From positions 1-27,485 of IMG/VR virus record IMGVR_UViG_3300042301_004339: a stretch of DNA of 27,485 nt; one strand, written 5' to 3'. The notes beneath the pieces were generated by a model. It searched no databases and had not been told where the DNA came from. It worked only from the letters and a program-made list of their open reading frames with translations. Positions 1 to 6,941 of the stretch are shown one piece after another. The stretch is from a virus. Numbering within the stretch: the first letter of the stretch is position 1; every line of letters starts with the position of its first letter. The position numbers were made by a program, and so were the translations under genes.

Positions 1-5
1 CCGCC

Positions 6-944
6 ATGACAGATATCATCGAATACATTGACGAGGGTCCTGAAGACGGCCCGGAAAATATAACCCCAATTGTTGACGTCCCATATGATCGGCGTCCAAA
101 TCTGGAAGAGCTCGGTATTATAGAAATCGAGCGGGGCATCTGCGAAGACACATTTGAGAACCGTGCAGTCTTAAGACGGTCAATGCTGAAGTGGTCTCCA
201 GTCTTCGATGACCAAACGGGCGCTGCCACAAATCTTATTATTGCTCGCTCCATTGAACAAGATAAAGAGCGAGCTCTCATCAGCATCAACAACAAGAAAC
301 AGCTATTGTCAGATCCGGGAAATATAAACTCAGATTTCCTAACGGGCCTCGATCTCCTCCTAGATGACGATGCCATAAAGATTTCCCCACCTTGGGTTGT
401 TGGTGCAACTCGGAACTGGCTAAAAGAGCAGGAGCAAGGCGGCCCGAAATCCGATAAGCGAGCGCCCCTAGGTCTACCTGGACGGTGTCGCCTTACCAAG
501 ACTGACGGCACAAGATGTCAGTTATGGAACAGTGGTCGAATCAAAGATGACGGATTGTGTCGAATCCATCTGGGCTCAACAAGACGGACGGCAAACAACG
601 TTGAGATTGCTCGGCAAAAAATAAGTCAGGCTTCCTCATACGCTGTGGATGTTCTTGAGGAACTAATGGAGACCGCCATCTCCGAACCAGTCAAACTCAA
701 AGCGGCGACAGAAATCCTTGACCGTGCTGGTGTACGAGGCGGCATGGAACTCAACATAGATATTAAAAACACAGACCGCTCTCCAGCAGAAATCCTAGCC
801 GAACGGCTGGCTCGCCTTGAAGCCGTTGCTTCGATGAGAACAAGTGAACTCATCGCAGACGGCGTGCAGGTAACAGAAGTTTATTCTATTACAGATGTAA
901 CCCCTAAACCAGAAGACGGATCGGATCCAGATGCCCGGAACTAA
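6..944 (+). CDS. terminase small subunit-like zinc-finger protein
   Basis: 312 aa. Residues 161-188 form a compact zinc-finger-like motif (C161, C171, C185, H188) of the kind I associate with small terminase-like proteins of actinobacteriophages. It is followed by a helical stretch at about 208-245 (YAVDVLEELMETA, then KLKAATEILDRAGV), which also recurs in that family. The family role would be DNA recognition for packaging. The first 130 residues are acidic and not recognised. The ATG is at base 6, so an earlier start outside the window cannot be excluded. Two copies of the left-end CCCGGAA repeat lie inside the frame and encode P-(E/G)-N-I at residues 16-19 and 104-107. No large subunit is in this window, so the packaging role is inference; a generic DNA-binding protein is the alternative. 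Confidence 0.6.
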   Translation: MTDIIEYIDEGPEDGPENITPIVDVPYDRRPNLEELGIIEIERGICEDTFENRAVLRRSMLKWSPVFDDQTGAATNLIIARSIEQDKERALISINNKKQLLSDPGNINSDFLTGLDLLLDDDAIKISPPWVVGATRNWLKEQEQGGPKSDKRAPLGLPGRCRLTKTDGTRCQLWNSGRIKDDGLCRIHLGSTRRTANNVEIARQKISQASSYAVDVLEELMETAISEPVKLKAATEILDRAGVRGGMELNIDIKNTDRSPAEILAERLARLEAVASMRTSELIADGVQVTEVYSITDVTPKPEDGSDPDARN

Positions 945-1095
945 CAATATAATAAAGCTCGAGGAGCTAGCGGCCCGCCTTCAGGAGGATATTGTTTTAG
1001 CAAAATCCCGTGAGGAACATATCCGTTTAACGGCTCGTGCAAATGAAGCTGCAGCTTTAGTCCAGGAAATGAAAACGGCGAGCGCTGTCAGTTAG
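931..1095 (+). CDS. small coiled-coil-like hypothetical protein
   Basis: 54 aa, starting with MPGTNNIIKLEELAARL. The body is a charged amphipathic helix (ELAARLQEDIVLAKSREEH and on to VQEM), likely a short coiled coil. The ATG lies 14 bases inside the preceding gene, which suggests translational coupling, since there is no strong Shine-Dalgarno. A copy of the CCCGGAACTAACAA repeat covers its first codons. No family is recognised. It could be a small accessory of the terminase-like gene or a chance frame; overlap, helical periodicity and the same strand favour a real gene. Confidence 0.5.
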   Translation: MPGTNNIIKLEELAARLQEDIVLAKSREEHIRLTARANEAAALVQEMKTASAVS

Positions 1096-2064
1096 TTGAA
1101 TTTTCAATAAGCGGCGTGGGATAAGCGCTCGCAAAATATATAACGGTTTGATAACAAGCTTGTGATTCATATCGTGAAACGGTGTTGTTAGTTCCGGGAT
1201 GTAGCTAGCTGCAGATCCACAAGAGCCTGTGGATAAACGGACAGACTTAGAATTAACCTTGTACGCCTGACTTAAATATATGACGGATATCAACTAAGCA
1301 GGAGTTAACATTTTTTCCGCGAAGACGGAAGGGACCTCCAGCCGGGAAGTAACAAATCAAACCGTTGATGTCAGCTGCAGCTGCAGATGCCGGGAAATGA
1401 AAACGTGAGCAATGAATCACCGGGTGGGACCCAGCTGCAGATCTGGATCCCCGGAAGTTATAAAGTTTTTCTGGTGACAGCAGCTGCAGATCCGATGCCC
1501 GGAAATTACATTGTTCATTAGCCAGGGCCGGGATGGCGGCGAGGGTTTCCAAACTTGAGTCGGGTTGACTCAACCCTCTGAAGACGGATCGGTCATGACC
1601 ATCAGAAATTGTTTGTTCCGGGTTTCCAGTGCACCTGGTGCTGAGCTGGCGGTGGTGGCGGTTCAGGCGGAGGCGGCGTGCTTGCATCAAGCCCGGAACA
1701 TACAATACAAACGGCGGCGACAGCTGAAGCGCTTCGGGCCCGATCCGCACCCGGAAATAAAACGGCAAGTTACCGAGGAGTACTCGAGCTGACAACGGCA
1801 CGGTAGTAGTAGTAGTACTTCCTATAAATAGGAAGTTACTACTACTACCCACTACCGACAGTGCCGAAGAAAGCGGCGAGCTAGACCAGGTCCCCGGAAA
1901 ATATAACGGTTGATCACAGCTGCAGCTGTACTGACATCGCGGCTTGTTTGTTCCGGGCGGCCTGACTATAGAGGGGGAAAAAATTTAAACGGTTGGGGTT
2001 CTTGAAATAGCGGCGTGGGATGGGTAGGGTTATATATACAAACGGATAGAGAAGGAGTGACGAC
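1096..2064. repeat. gene-poor repeat-rich region (family A: CCCGGAARTAANAAC)
   Basis: No credible gene in about 970 bases. The stretch holds repeated units built from a GC-rich half (CAGCTGCAGATCC, then CCCGGAA) and an AT-rich half (RTAANAACGG). Copies start near 1342, 1390, 1449, 1498, 1692, 1750 and 1892. Reverse-orientation cores (GTTTGTTCCGGG) lie near 1612 and 1946. GCGGCGTGGGAT occurs at about 1113 and 2012. Related copies lie outside the stretch at 50, 315, 933, 2473, 2566, 3358 and 4670. The possible 199-aa minus-strand frame here is low complexity and made of translated repeats, so it is not called. Confidence 0.7.
1796..1866. repeat. long imperfect hairpin
   Basis: Outer arms CGGCAC (1796-1801) and GTGCCG (1861-1866) enclose a long inner stem. 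GGTAGTAGTAGTAGTACTTC pairs with the 1829-1849 arm GGAAGTTACTACTACTACC with one small irregularity, and a loop of only a few A/T bases lies between. There is no T-run after it, so it is not a typical terminator. It could be a structured RNA, a packaging or replication site, or a recombination site. Confidence 0.75.
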
Positions 2065-2502
2065 ATGCAAACATTCTTGCCATACGCAGAGTTCGAACGG
2101 AGCGCACAAGTACTGGACTATCGAAGACTGGGGAAGCAACGGGTAGAGACGTGGCAATTGATAAGAGCAATCAACGGTGAGACCAGAGGGTGGAGGAATC
2201 ATCCTGCAGCAGTGATGTGGAGGGACCACGTCCCAGCGCTCGCACTGTATGGAAAAGTTATTTGTGAGGAATGGATTCGAAGAGAGTACAACGACTCGAT
2301 GCTGCCACGATTTGAATTAATACTTTCCGGGCACAGCGAGGAGTTGCAAATGCCGCCGTGGTTGGGAAATGAAAACTTTCATGTCTCACACCAAAGTAAT
2401 TTGATTCGCAAATTCCCAGAGCACTACAGAATGCATTGGCCAGAGGTGCCCGAAGATTTGCCATACATATGGCCGGGAAGTGAAAACGTTCTGGCAGCCT
2501 GA
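2065..2502 (+). CDS. pyrimidine-dimer DNA glycosylase-like protein (MSMEG_6728 / Pyr_excise-like)
   Basis: 145 aa. The N-terminus has the signature of the actinobacterial MSMEG_6728 family, related to T4 endonuclease V: MQTFLPY, LDYRRLGKQRVE (17-28), W43 with NHP (45-47), then MWRDHVPAL and YGKVICEEW. In T4 this fold removes UV-induced pyrimidine dimers; for this subfamily the activity is inferred from homology. The start is supported by AGAAGGAGTGACGAC before the ATG. The gene stands alone in repeat DNA, and a copy of repeat A (2473-2488) forms its last codons. Likely a DNA repair or nucleotide-handling protein, with moderate certainty about the reaction. Confidence 0.75.
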   Translation: MQTFLPYAEFERSAQVLDYRRLGKQRVETWQLIRAINGETRGWRNHPAAVMWRDHVPALALYGKVICEEWIRREYNDSMLPRFELILSGHSEELQMPPWLGNENFHVSHQSNLIRKFPEHYRMHWPEVPEDLPYIWPGSENVLAA

Positions 2503-2628
2503 CAGCTGTCAAAGATCTAAAAGTTTTTATTTCCAGGCCAGGGACCCAGGAGCTCCAGGCCAGATCCCCGGAAGTAACAATCTTTTTGCCCGTTTCTGGA
2601 TATAGGGCGACTCAGTCGACGTCAGTAC

Positions 2629-2659
2629 TTGACATATGTCCTAAGAGTAGTTATATAAT
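2629..2659 (+). promoter_or_regulatory. promoter for the 2706 gene pair
   Basis: TTGACA (2629-2634), then TATATA (2652-2657, spacer 17) or TATAAT (2654-2659, spacer 19). A short hairpin follows at the predicted mRNA start. Confidence 0.65.
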
Positions 2660-2667
2660 AAATTCAA

Positions 2668-2681
2668 CTAGGGAGTCCTAG
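2668..2681 (+). promoter_or_regulatory. 5' leader hairpin
   Basis: CTAGG-GAGT-CCTAG lies just after the promoter, at the expected 5' end of the transcript. It is followed by the leader box AAATGACGAAAGGA (2687-2700), which holds the Shine-Dalgarno for the 2706 gene. Confidence 0.5.
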
Positions 2682-2705
2682 GTTTTAAATGACGAAAGGA
2701 ACACC

Positions 2706-3113
2706 ATGGGCCAATACCATGTACTTGTTAACTACGACAAAAAAGAAGTTGTTACACCACACGAACTCGGCTTGGGTCTTAAGCAATGGGAACACATCGG
2801 ATTTGAAGGCGGCACGCTTGCAGATGCGCTGTACATTCTGACGATGACCAGCCCAGCTCGAGGCGGCGGGGACCTACCCGAGACTGTAATTTCCGGGAGA
2901 TGGGCTGGAGACCGTTGCTTCGTTTACGGTGACTACACCGCGGCAAGTGATTTGCCAGACGGCATGTACGAATCCATTAGCGGAAAACTTGAAACGGAGT
3001 TTGAAGAAATCGGCTCGCTCGTAGCCACGGAGATGGGAAAAGTATTTAATTTTAAAATGAGCGGCGAGGGATGGAAGCGTCGCATTAATATCGGAGAGGG
3101 TGTGGAAGTATGA
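2706..3113 (+). CDS. conserved phage hypothetical protein
   Basis: 135 aa, beginning MGQYHVLVNYDKKEVVTPHE, with GLGLKQWEHIGF, GGGD and GRWAGDRCFVYGDY (about 59-74). I associate this arrangement with conserved actinophage proteins of unknown function. No catalytic motif or membrane segment is visible. The Shine-Dalgarno AAAGGA lies 5 bases before the ATG. Its stop overlaps the next start (ATGA), so the two genes form a coupled pair under the promoter at 2629, ended by the terminator at 3271. Confidence 0.8.
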   Translation: MGQYHVLVNYDKKEVVTPHELGLGLKQWEHIGFEGGTLADALYILTMTSPARGGGDLPETVISGRWAGDRCFVYGDYTAASDLPDGMYESISGKLETEFEEIGSLVATEMGKVFNFKMSGEGWKRRINIGEGVEV

Positions 3114-3256
3114 TGATTCAAACGGAACTAGAAATAGAACTCGTCGATGTGATTCGCTCGAGGTGGGGTGATAACGGTATCGAGTACCTGATTGGTGCAA
3201 TGTCTACAATCGCAACCCAAGAGCAACTAACCGCATTGCTAAACGCCAATCGCTGA
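3110..3256 (+). CDS. small hypothetical protein
   Basis: 48 aa, starting MMIQTELEIELVDVIRSRW and ending LTALLNANR. Predicted to be mostly helical and acidic, and not recognised. It begins in the ATGA overlap with the upstream gene (ATG at 3110; a second ATG at 3113 is also possible) and ends 15 bases before a strong terminator, which frames it as the last gene of a two-gene unit. Confidence 0.65.
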   Translation: MMIQTELEIELVDVIRSRWGDNGIEYLIGAMSTIATQEQLTALLNANR

Positions 3257-3270
3257 ATTCTAAAGAACTA

Positions 3271-3320
3271 ACGGCATGCCTTTAAGTCCGTGCAGAGACA
3301 CGACAAGGCATGTCGTTTTT
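3271..3320 (+). terminator. intrinsic terminator
   Basis: ACGGCATGCCTT (3271-3282) pairs with AAGGCATGTCGT (3305-3316), with one mismatch, and a T-run follows. It ends the 2706-3256 unit. Confidence 0.75.
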
Positions 3321-3403
3321 ATTTGCGTTCGCAAAAAAGTTTCACCACCCAGGGGCACCGGGAAATAACAAATCCAGATGGAACACCAGAAGAAGGTCAT
3401 CAG

Positions 3404-3621
3404 CCCGGAACTTAGATTATTGGCGTTATGTTGGTCGCCCAGGCTTTGAGCGTAAATCCAGGGTCCAGGTGCAGACTTGGAATGGAACTGAAAACTTTGT
3501 GATGAGTTTTGATATATGACCATAAACCGGGAACTTAGATTGTTTGCTTAATTTTAAGCGTTTTACTTTTGAGCGTAAATCCACCTGAAGGTGCAGGACC
3601 CCGGAGTGGAAATGAAAACTT
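3404..3621. repeat. direct repeat of about 90 bp, two copies at 123-bp period
   Basis: Copies at about 3404-3497 and 3527-3621 share four anchors in fixed spacing: GGAACTTAGATT, TTTGAGCGTAAATCCA (38 bases on in both), AGGTGCAG (60 and 59) and GAAAACTT (83 and 84). The sequence between anchors has diverged. A third, weaker copy lies at 9042-9132. The stretch 3321-3785 contains no credible gene. Confidence 0.7.
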
Positions 3622-3785
3622 CATTTAGAGAGAAACTCCTGAGTCAGGTGTTCTTGCGTTGGTTCAATCTCTATGATACTTTTGACTTGTTGGGGCAGAT
3701 GCTATTTGCTGTTGCTGAATAGAGTTGAAAGCCTAGGAATAAAAACTCGTTCCCCAACACAACACAAATGACGAAAGGGAATCAA

Positions 3786-4001
3786 ATGGATTTTTTCAAT
3801 ACGCTTCCTGTTGAACTACAGAAGCAAGCAATACAGGGAAAGATGGACGACCTCTACGATAATTGGCACGACGCATATATTTCTGAAGGTGGAACTGATT
3901 TGCCTTTCTATGTTGAGGAACAACTAATTGAATATCTGCCAGAACCAATAAAAGAGTTGGCAGTTATGTTTTATGAGAAGCAGGAGAATGCGAATGCCTA
4001 A
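3786..4001 (+). CDS. small hypothetical protein
   Basis: 71 aa, starting MDFFNTLPVELQKQAIQGKMDDLYDNWHD. Acidic and helical, with no recognised domain. I choose the ATG at 3786 because the in-frame upstream ATG (3768) is part of the leader box AAATGACGAAAGGGA shared by five leaders, and that box supplies the Shine-Dalgarno (AAAGGGA) for 3786. The end overlaps the next gene by eight bases, indicating coupling. The leader also carries GTTGGGG and CCCCAAC arms about 60 bases apart (3689 and 3752) that could close a large hairpin. Confidence 0.65.
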   Translation: MDFFNTLPVELQKQAIQGKMDDLYDNWHDAYISEGGTDLPFYVEEQLIEYLPEPIKELAVMFYEKQENANA

Positions 4002-4593
4002 TTGGTGCGACAACACAATCAGCATTAGTGGCAACGCTACTTCAATCAAAAATCTAAAAGAGTTTGTTGGCAGACCTCTAAGAGATGGTGATGAAAGAAT
4101 AGAAGAACCTATTTATTCACTTGCCAACATTATGCCTTCAACCCCCGACGCAGAACCAATGCTGGGCGAGGCGTCTAAGAGCGCAGGGCACGAGGACTGG
4201 TATCACAACAACATCAACTCTTGGGGAACTAAGTGGGATGTGGCTGGCAATGCCTATGTGAATTATGTAGAGGGCGGAGAGTTCATTAGTTTTTCATTTG
4301 ACTCGGCTTGGTCTCCACCGACCCCAACAACACAGGCGCTGTCAGAGATTTTCCCGGAACTAAGTATTGAACATACATACTACGAATCTGGTTGCGACTT
4401 CTGGGGGATTGAAACTTACAAGGCTGGCGAGTTGGTATCCGAGGAAGGTGGCGAGTTGAACCACACGGCTTGGACACGGCTTGGTATGGACTGCTACAAC
4501 TGCGAACAGTATGAGGAAGACCCTGATGAGTATGAAGAGTATCTATACGACGACTGCCCACCAGCATTACAGAAAGCAAAAGCGACGGCGTGA
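3994..4593 (+). CDS. YubB/Api92-like ferredoxin-fold domain protein
   Basis: 199 aa. It begins MPNWCDNTISISGNATSIKNL, the hallmark start of Api92/YubB-like proteins (MPNWC-N-x-x-x-x-SG, then a helix), and continues with FSFDSAWSPPTPTTQALSEIFPEL and YYESGCDFWGIETY, also typical. Such proteins occur on plasmids and phages; their biochemical role is unknown. The C-terminus is acidic (NCEQYEEDPDEYEEYLYDD). The ATG at 3994 is preferred over an in-frame one at 3973 because GCAGGAG sits correctly before it and homologues begin with MPNW. It overlaps the previous gene. Confidence 0.8.
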   Translation: MPNWCDNTISISGNATSIKNLKEFVGRPLRDGDERIEEPIYSLANIMPSTPDAEPMLGEASKSAGHEDWYHNNINSWGTKWDVAGNAYVNYVEGGEFISFSFDSAWSPPTPTTQALSEIFPELSIEHTYYESGCDFWGIETYKAGELVSEEGGELNHTAWTRLGMDCYNCEQYEEDPDEYEEYLYDDCPPALQKAKATA

Positions 4594-4752
4594 TTGACGG
4601 CGAGGGGGTAGGGGGAAAAAACCCTGCCCCACTCAACGGCAAGAGGAGTTCGGATCCAGGTACCCTGGACCGGGAAGTAAAAACTTCAAGACGGGTAAGA
4701 ACGAGGGAAGCTTTACACGCTAGACTAACGGCAAGAGAAAGAGAGGACACCA

Positions 4753-5037
4753 ATGGGTCGCATACATTATTTTGATATTGACGGGAACTATGGAAACGCC
4801 AATCAGATAACTCTCGTGGGAACAGAGAACTGGATACACGAGGACTTCCTATTAGTGAGGGAAGCTAAAGATGAGGAACGCTACCTTGTCGCTCGTCTTG
4901 TATCGGATTGGATTACAGAAGGACGAAATAGCAAGAAGTATAAAAAGGAATTCAAGAAGTATGGACTAAAACCACATACTGCTACTGAACCTGCCCAAGA
5001 ACTTCCAGCACAACTCAAAGAGATAGACCTGAACTAA
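4753..5037 (+). CDS. hypothetical protein
   Basis: 94 aa, MGRIHYFDIDGNYGNANQIT onwards; a short beta-rich N-terminus, then a basic helix (RNSKKYKKEFKKYGLK) and a Pro/Glu-rich tail. Not recognised. GAGAGGA before the ATG is a good Shine-Dalgarno. The preceding 160 bases hold a GGGGTAGGG/CCCTGCCCC hairpin and a repeat A copy (4670-4684), with no clear promoter. A strong terminator follows at 5060. Confidence 0.65.
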   Translation: MGRIHYFDIDGNYGNANQITLVGTENWIHEDFLLVREAKDEERYLVARLVSDWITEGRNSKKYKKEFKKYGLKPHTATEPAQELPAQLKEIDLN

Positions 5038-5059
5038 TAAGACAAGTTCATAGATAGAT

Positions 5060-5112
5060 TTCTGCCCTTACGATTTTACTCGTCATTTTATCGTGAGGGC
5101 AGAACCTTTTTT
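5060..5112 (+). terminator. intrinsic terminator
   Basis: TCTGCCCT-t-ACGA pairs with TCGT-g-AGGGCAGA around a 15-base loop; six T follow. A reverse-oriented AAGGGGAAAAAA element begins in the T-run (5107-5127). Confidence 0.75.
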
Positions 5113-5144
5113 CCCCCTTATACATAGACACGAAAATAGGGTAT

Positions 5145-5172
5145 TTGCTTATATGATGAAAACTGCTAGAAT
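5145..5172 (+). promoter_or_regulatory. promoter for the 5226 gene and probably the MoxR gene
   Basis: TTGCTT (5145-5150), 16-base spacer, TAGAAT (5167-5172). A leader hairpin begins about 10 bases downstream. Confidence 0.55.
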
Positions 5173-5182
5173 TGACCTAACA

Positions 5183-5203
5183 CCGAGTTCGTAGGGAACT
5201 TGG
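5183..5203 (+). promoter_or_regulatory. 5' leader hairpin
   Basis: CCGAGTTC-GTAGG-GAACTTGG, eight pairs including one G-U, next to the predicted mRNA start. Box AAATGACGAAATGAG follows at 5205. Confidence 0.55.
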
Positions 5204-5225
5204 TAAATGACGAAATGAGATACCA

Positions 5226-5684
5226 ATGCTAGACAAAGAAAAACCAATTCAGGGAGTTTCTGTTTATGCCGAGTTCGTAAAATCGGGATACAGAACAGAA
5301 ATGTTTATTACTCCTGACGGATTTACTCCGACAGGTGATTTAGTTCCTGCCAAGATTTATCGCAGGGTCGTATCAAAGGACAAGCCAAAGAAATTATGGC
5401 AACAGACCACAGTTCAGTTTGCTGACGATATTGCCACAGTTGGCTCAAAGGACTTATCTGATATTGCTCTCAAAGAACAATATGTTGATAAGCGTTTAGA
5501 ACACCTACAATCCATATTCGCTGGTTTAGTTTCAGGTGAGTGGGAAATGAGAAATGAGCCATTTCTAGTAGAAACTTCTCAAAATGATTTAGTTGAGATT
5601 GGCAAAAGTGAAACACCTGTAAAGGTCGTTTATCGTATCAACCAAAGCAGAAAAGCACTTGGCTTTCCTGTTGAGATTGCTTAG
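5226..5684 (+). CDS. hypothetical protein upstream of MoxR/VWA module
   Basis: 152 aa, not recognised. The N-terminal half looks beta-rich (IQGVSVYAEFVKSGYRTEMFITPDGF), the middle helical (DLSDIALKEQYVDKRLEHLQSIFAGLV). No catalytic motif, signal peptide or membrane segment. It lies 12 bases before the MoxR gene with no terminator between, so it is probably co-transcribed with it and may be a partner or substrate adaptor; that role is inference from position only. Confidence 0.7.
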   Translation: MLDKEKPIQGVSVYAEFVKSGYRTEMFITPDGFTPTGDLVPAKIYRRVVSKDKPKKLWQQTTVQFADDIATVGSKDLSDIALKEQYVDKRLEHLQSIFAGLVSGEWEMRNEPFLVETSQNDLVEIGKSETPVKVVYRINQSRKALGFPVEIA

Positions 5685-5696
5685 GGGGCAGTAAAA

Positions 5697-6755
5697 ATGG
5701 ATACAATTATCAAAGATAAGTTGGCAGAACTAAAAGGCGATTTTTGGACTATCGTTTCTGATTGCTTGACCCAAAGCACTCACGAGGACACTTCTCTACG
5801 ACTTAGCGCAAAAGTATTACCTAGTGGTCGTTGCGTTGAGCGAGCAAGTGGCGATAAGAGAAAAGCAAGAGAGCGAGTTGGTGCTATGACCCCTAGTGGC
5901 GTTGAGGTGGGAAACCTAAGTGCTGATGAGTTCTATGTTCGTCCTAATGGACAAAAGTATTTCACTCGCCAATGGGGAGTTCATACTGATGTAGCAGTTT
6001 TACGCAGAGCAAGAGAAGCAACTAAGAAGTTCTTTTCCGAAGGCGTTGGTTCTCCACAATTCGCATTTTTCTATGGAGTTCCGGGAACAGGAAAAACTGC
6101 TCTAGTAGAAGCAAGTTTTTCTGATGAGGAAGTTATTACCTTGATTGGTAATGGCGATACTGATACTAATGATTTCTATGGTTCTTTTATTCAGACCCCA
6201 AGTGGAAAGTTTGAGTGGATTGACGCAGGATTTATTAGAGCAGTTGAGTTTGGTCTGCCTTTCTTTATTGACGAGATTGGTTTGATTGACCCTAAAGCAC
6301 TAGCAGTTGCTTATTCAGTAATGGACGGACGAAAGGAAATTACAATTCCTATGAACCCTGAAAGGGGAACTATAAAAGTTCACGAAAACTTTTATGTAAT
6401 TTCTGCTACTAACCCAAATGCTCCGGGAGTTCGTATGAGTGAAGCGTTGCTATCTCGTTTCCAAATCCAAGCAGAACTAACTACTGATTGGGCTTTGGCA
6501 AAGAAGTTAGGTGTTCCAACCACAATGGTTAGCGTTGCTCAAAATCTACACAAGCGCACACAAGGCGATAGTGCTGAAATATCTTGGTCGCCACAAATGC
6601 GTGAGTTGCTAGGGTTCAGAGATACTTCTGAAATCTTTGGCACAGAGTTCGCTATCTCTAATCTAATTGCGAGCGCACCTGAATTAGATAGAGATGTTGT
6701 TGTTGATGTTATTGCTCGTGCCTTTGGCGCAGAGCATAAGCCAGCGAAAATCTAG
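5697..6755 (+). CDS. MoxR-type AAA+ ATPase
   Basis: 352 aa. Walker A GVPGTGKT at 127-134, Walker B ending FFIDEIGL (IDE 191-193), sensor-1 region VISATNPN (234-241) and a likely arginine finger in LLSRF (R254). The order and spacing fit the MoxR/dynein-related (AAA_5) group, which act as chaperone-like ATPases with VWA-domain partners. The first 110 residues are a poorly recognised N-terminal region. TAGGGGG precedes the ATG. The next gene encodes a VWA protein, the standard MoxR partner, so the two probably work as a complex that remodels or matures a target protein; the target is unknown. Confidence 0.88.
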   Translation: MDTIIKDKLAELKGDFWTIVSDCLTQSTHEDTSLRLSAKVLPSGRCVERASGDKRKARERVGAMTPSGVEVGNLSADEFYVRPNGQKYFTRQWGVHTDVAVLRRAREATKKFFSEGVGSPQFAFFYGVPGTGKTALVEASFSDEEVITLIGNGDTDTNDFYGSFIQTPSGKFEWIDAGFIRAVEFGLPFFIDEIGLIDPKALAVAYSVMDGRKEITIPMNPERGTIKVHENFYVISATNPNAPGVRMSEALLSRFQIQAELTTDWALAKKLGVPTTMVSVAQNLHKRTQGDSAEISWSPQMRELLGFRDTSEIFGTEFAISNLIASAPELDRDVVVDVIARAFGAEHKPAKI

Positions 6756-6756
6756 G

Positions 6757-6822
6757 TTTTCCCTAGAACCTAGTTCGTTGGTAGGAAGTGGGGAGTTGGT
6801 ATTGGTATCCCAACCCCCACTC
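6757..6822 (+). terminator. tandem hairpins after the MoxR gene
   Basis: CTAGGTT/AACCTAG is followed by AGTGGGG-a-GTTGG pairing with CCAACCCCCACT. No long T-run, so termination may be partial. Two convergent copies of the 20-bp element follow (6829-6848 plus, 6854-6875 minus). Confidence 0.45.
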
Positions 6823-6872
6823 TCCCTTCTATATAAGAAGGGGAAAATAAAAGTTTTTTCCCCCTACATACA

Positions 6873-6902
6873 TAGACAAAATGAAAATAAAAATGATATG
6901 AT
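6873..6902 (+). promoter_or_regulatory. promoter for the VWA gene
   Basis: TAGACA (6873-6878), 18-base spacer, TATGAT (6897-6902), followed by a 39-base leader with AAAAGGAC before the ATG. No CAGGAAAGT box. Confidence 0.45.
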
Positions 6903-6941
6903 AATTCTGTAAGGACACACGACTAGAAAAGGACAAAAGAA

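Noticed and set aside
1253-1852. 199-residue open frame on the minus strand in the gene-poor region
   Set aside because: It is made of translated repeat units, has low-complexity composition (Ser/Pro/Leu/Arg), no Shine-Dalgarno, and runs through the long hairpin.
3310-3519. 69-residue plus-strand frame after the 3271 terminator
   Set aside because: It starts inside the terminator hairpin region and crosses one of the 90-bp repeats; no Shine-Dalgarno or protein-like features.
4590-4775. 61-residue plus-strand frame between the YubB-like gene and the 4753 gene
   Set aside because: It consists of a G-rich hairpin and a repeat A copy, and overlaps the better-supported start at 4753.
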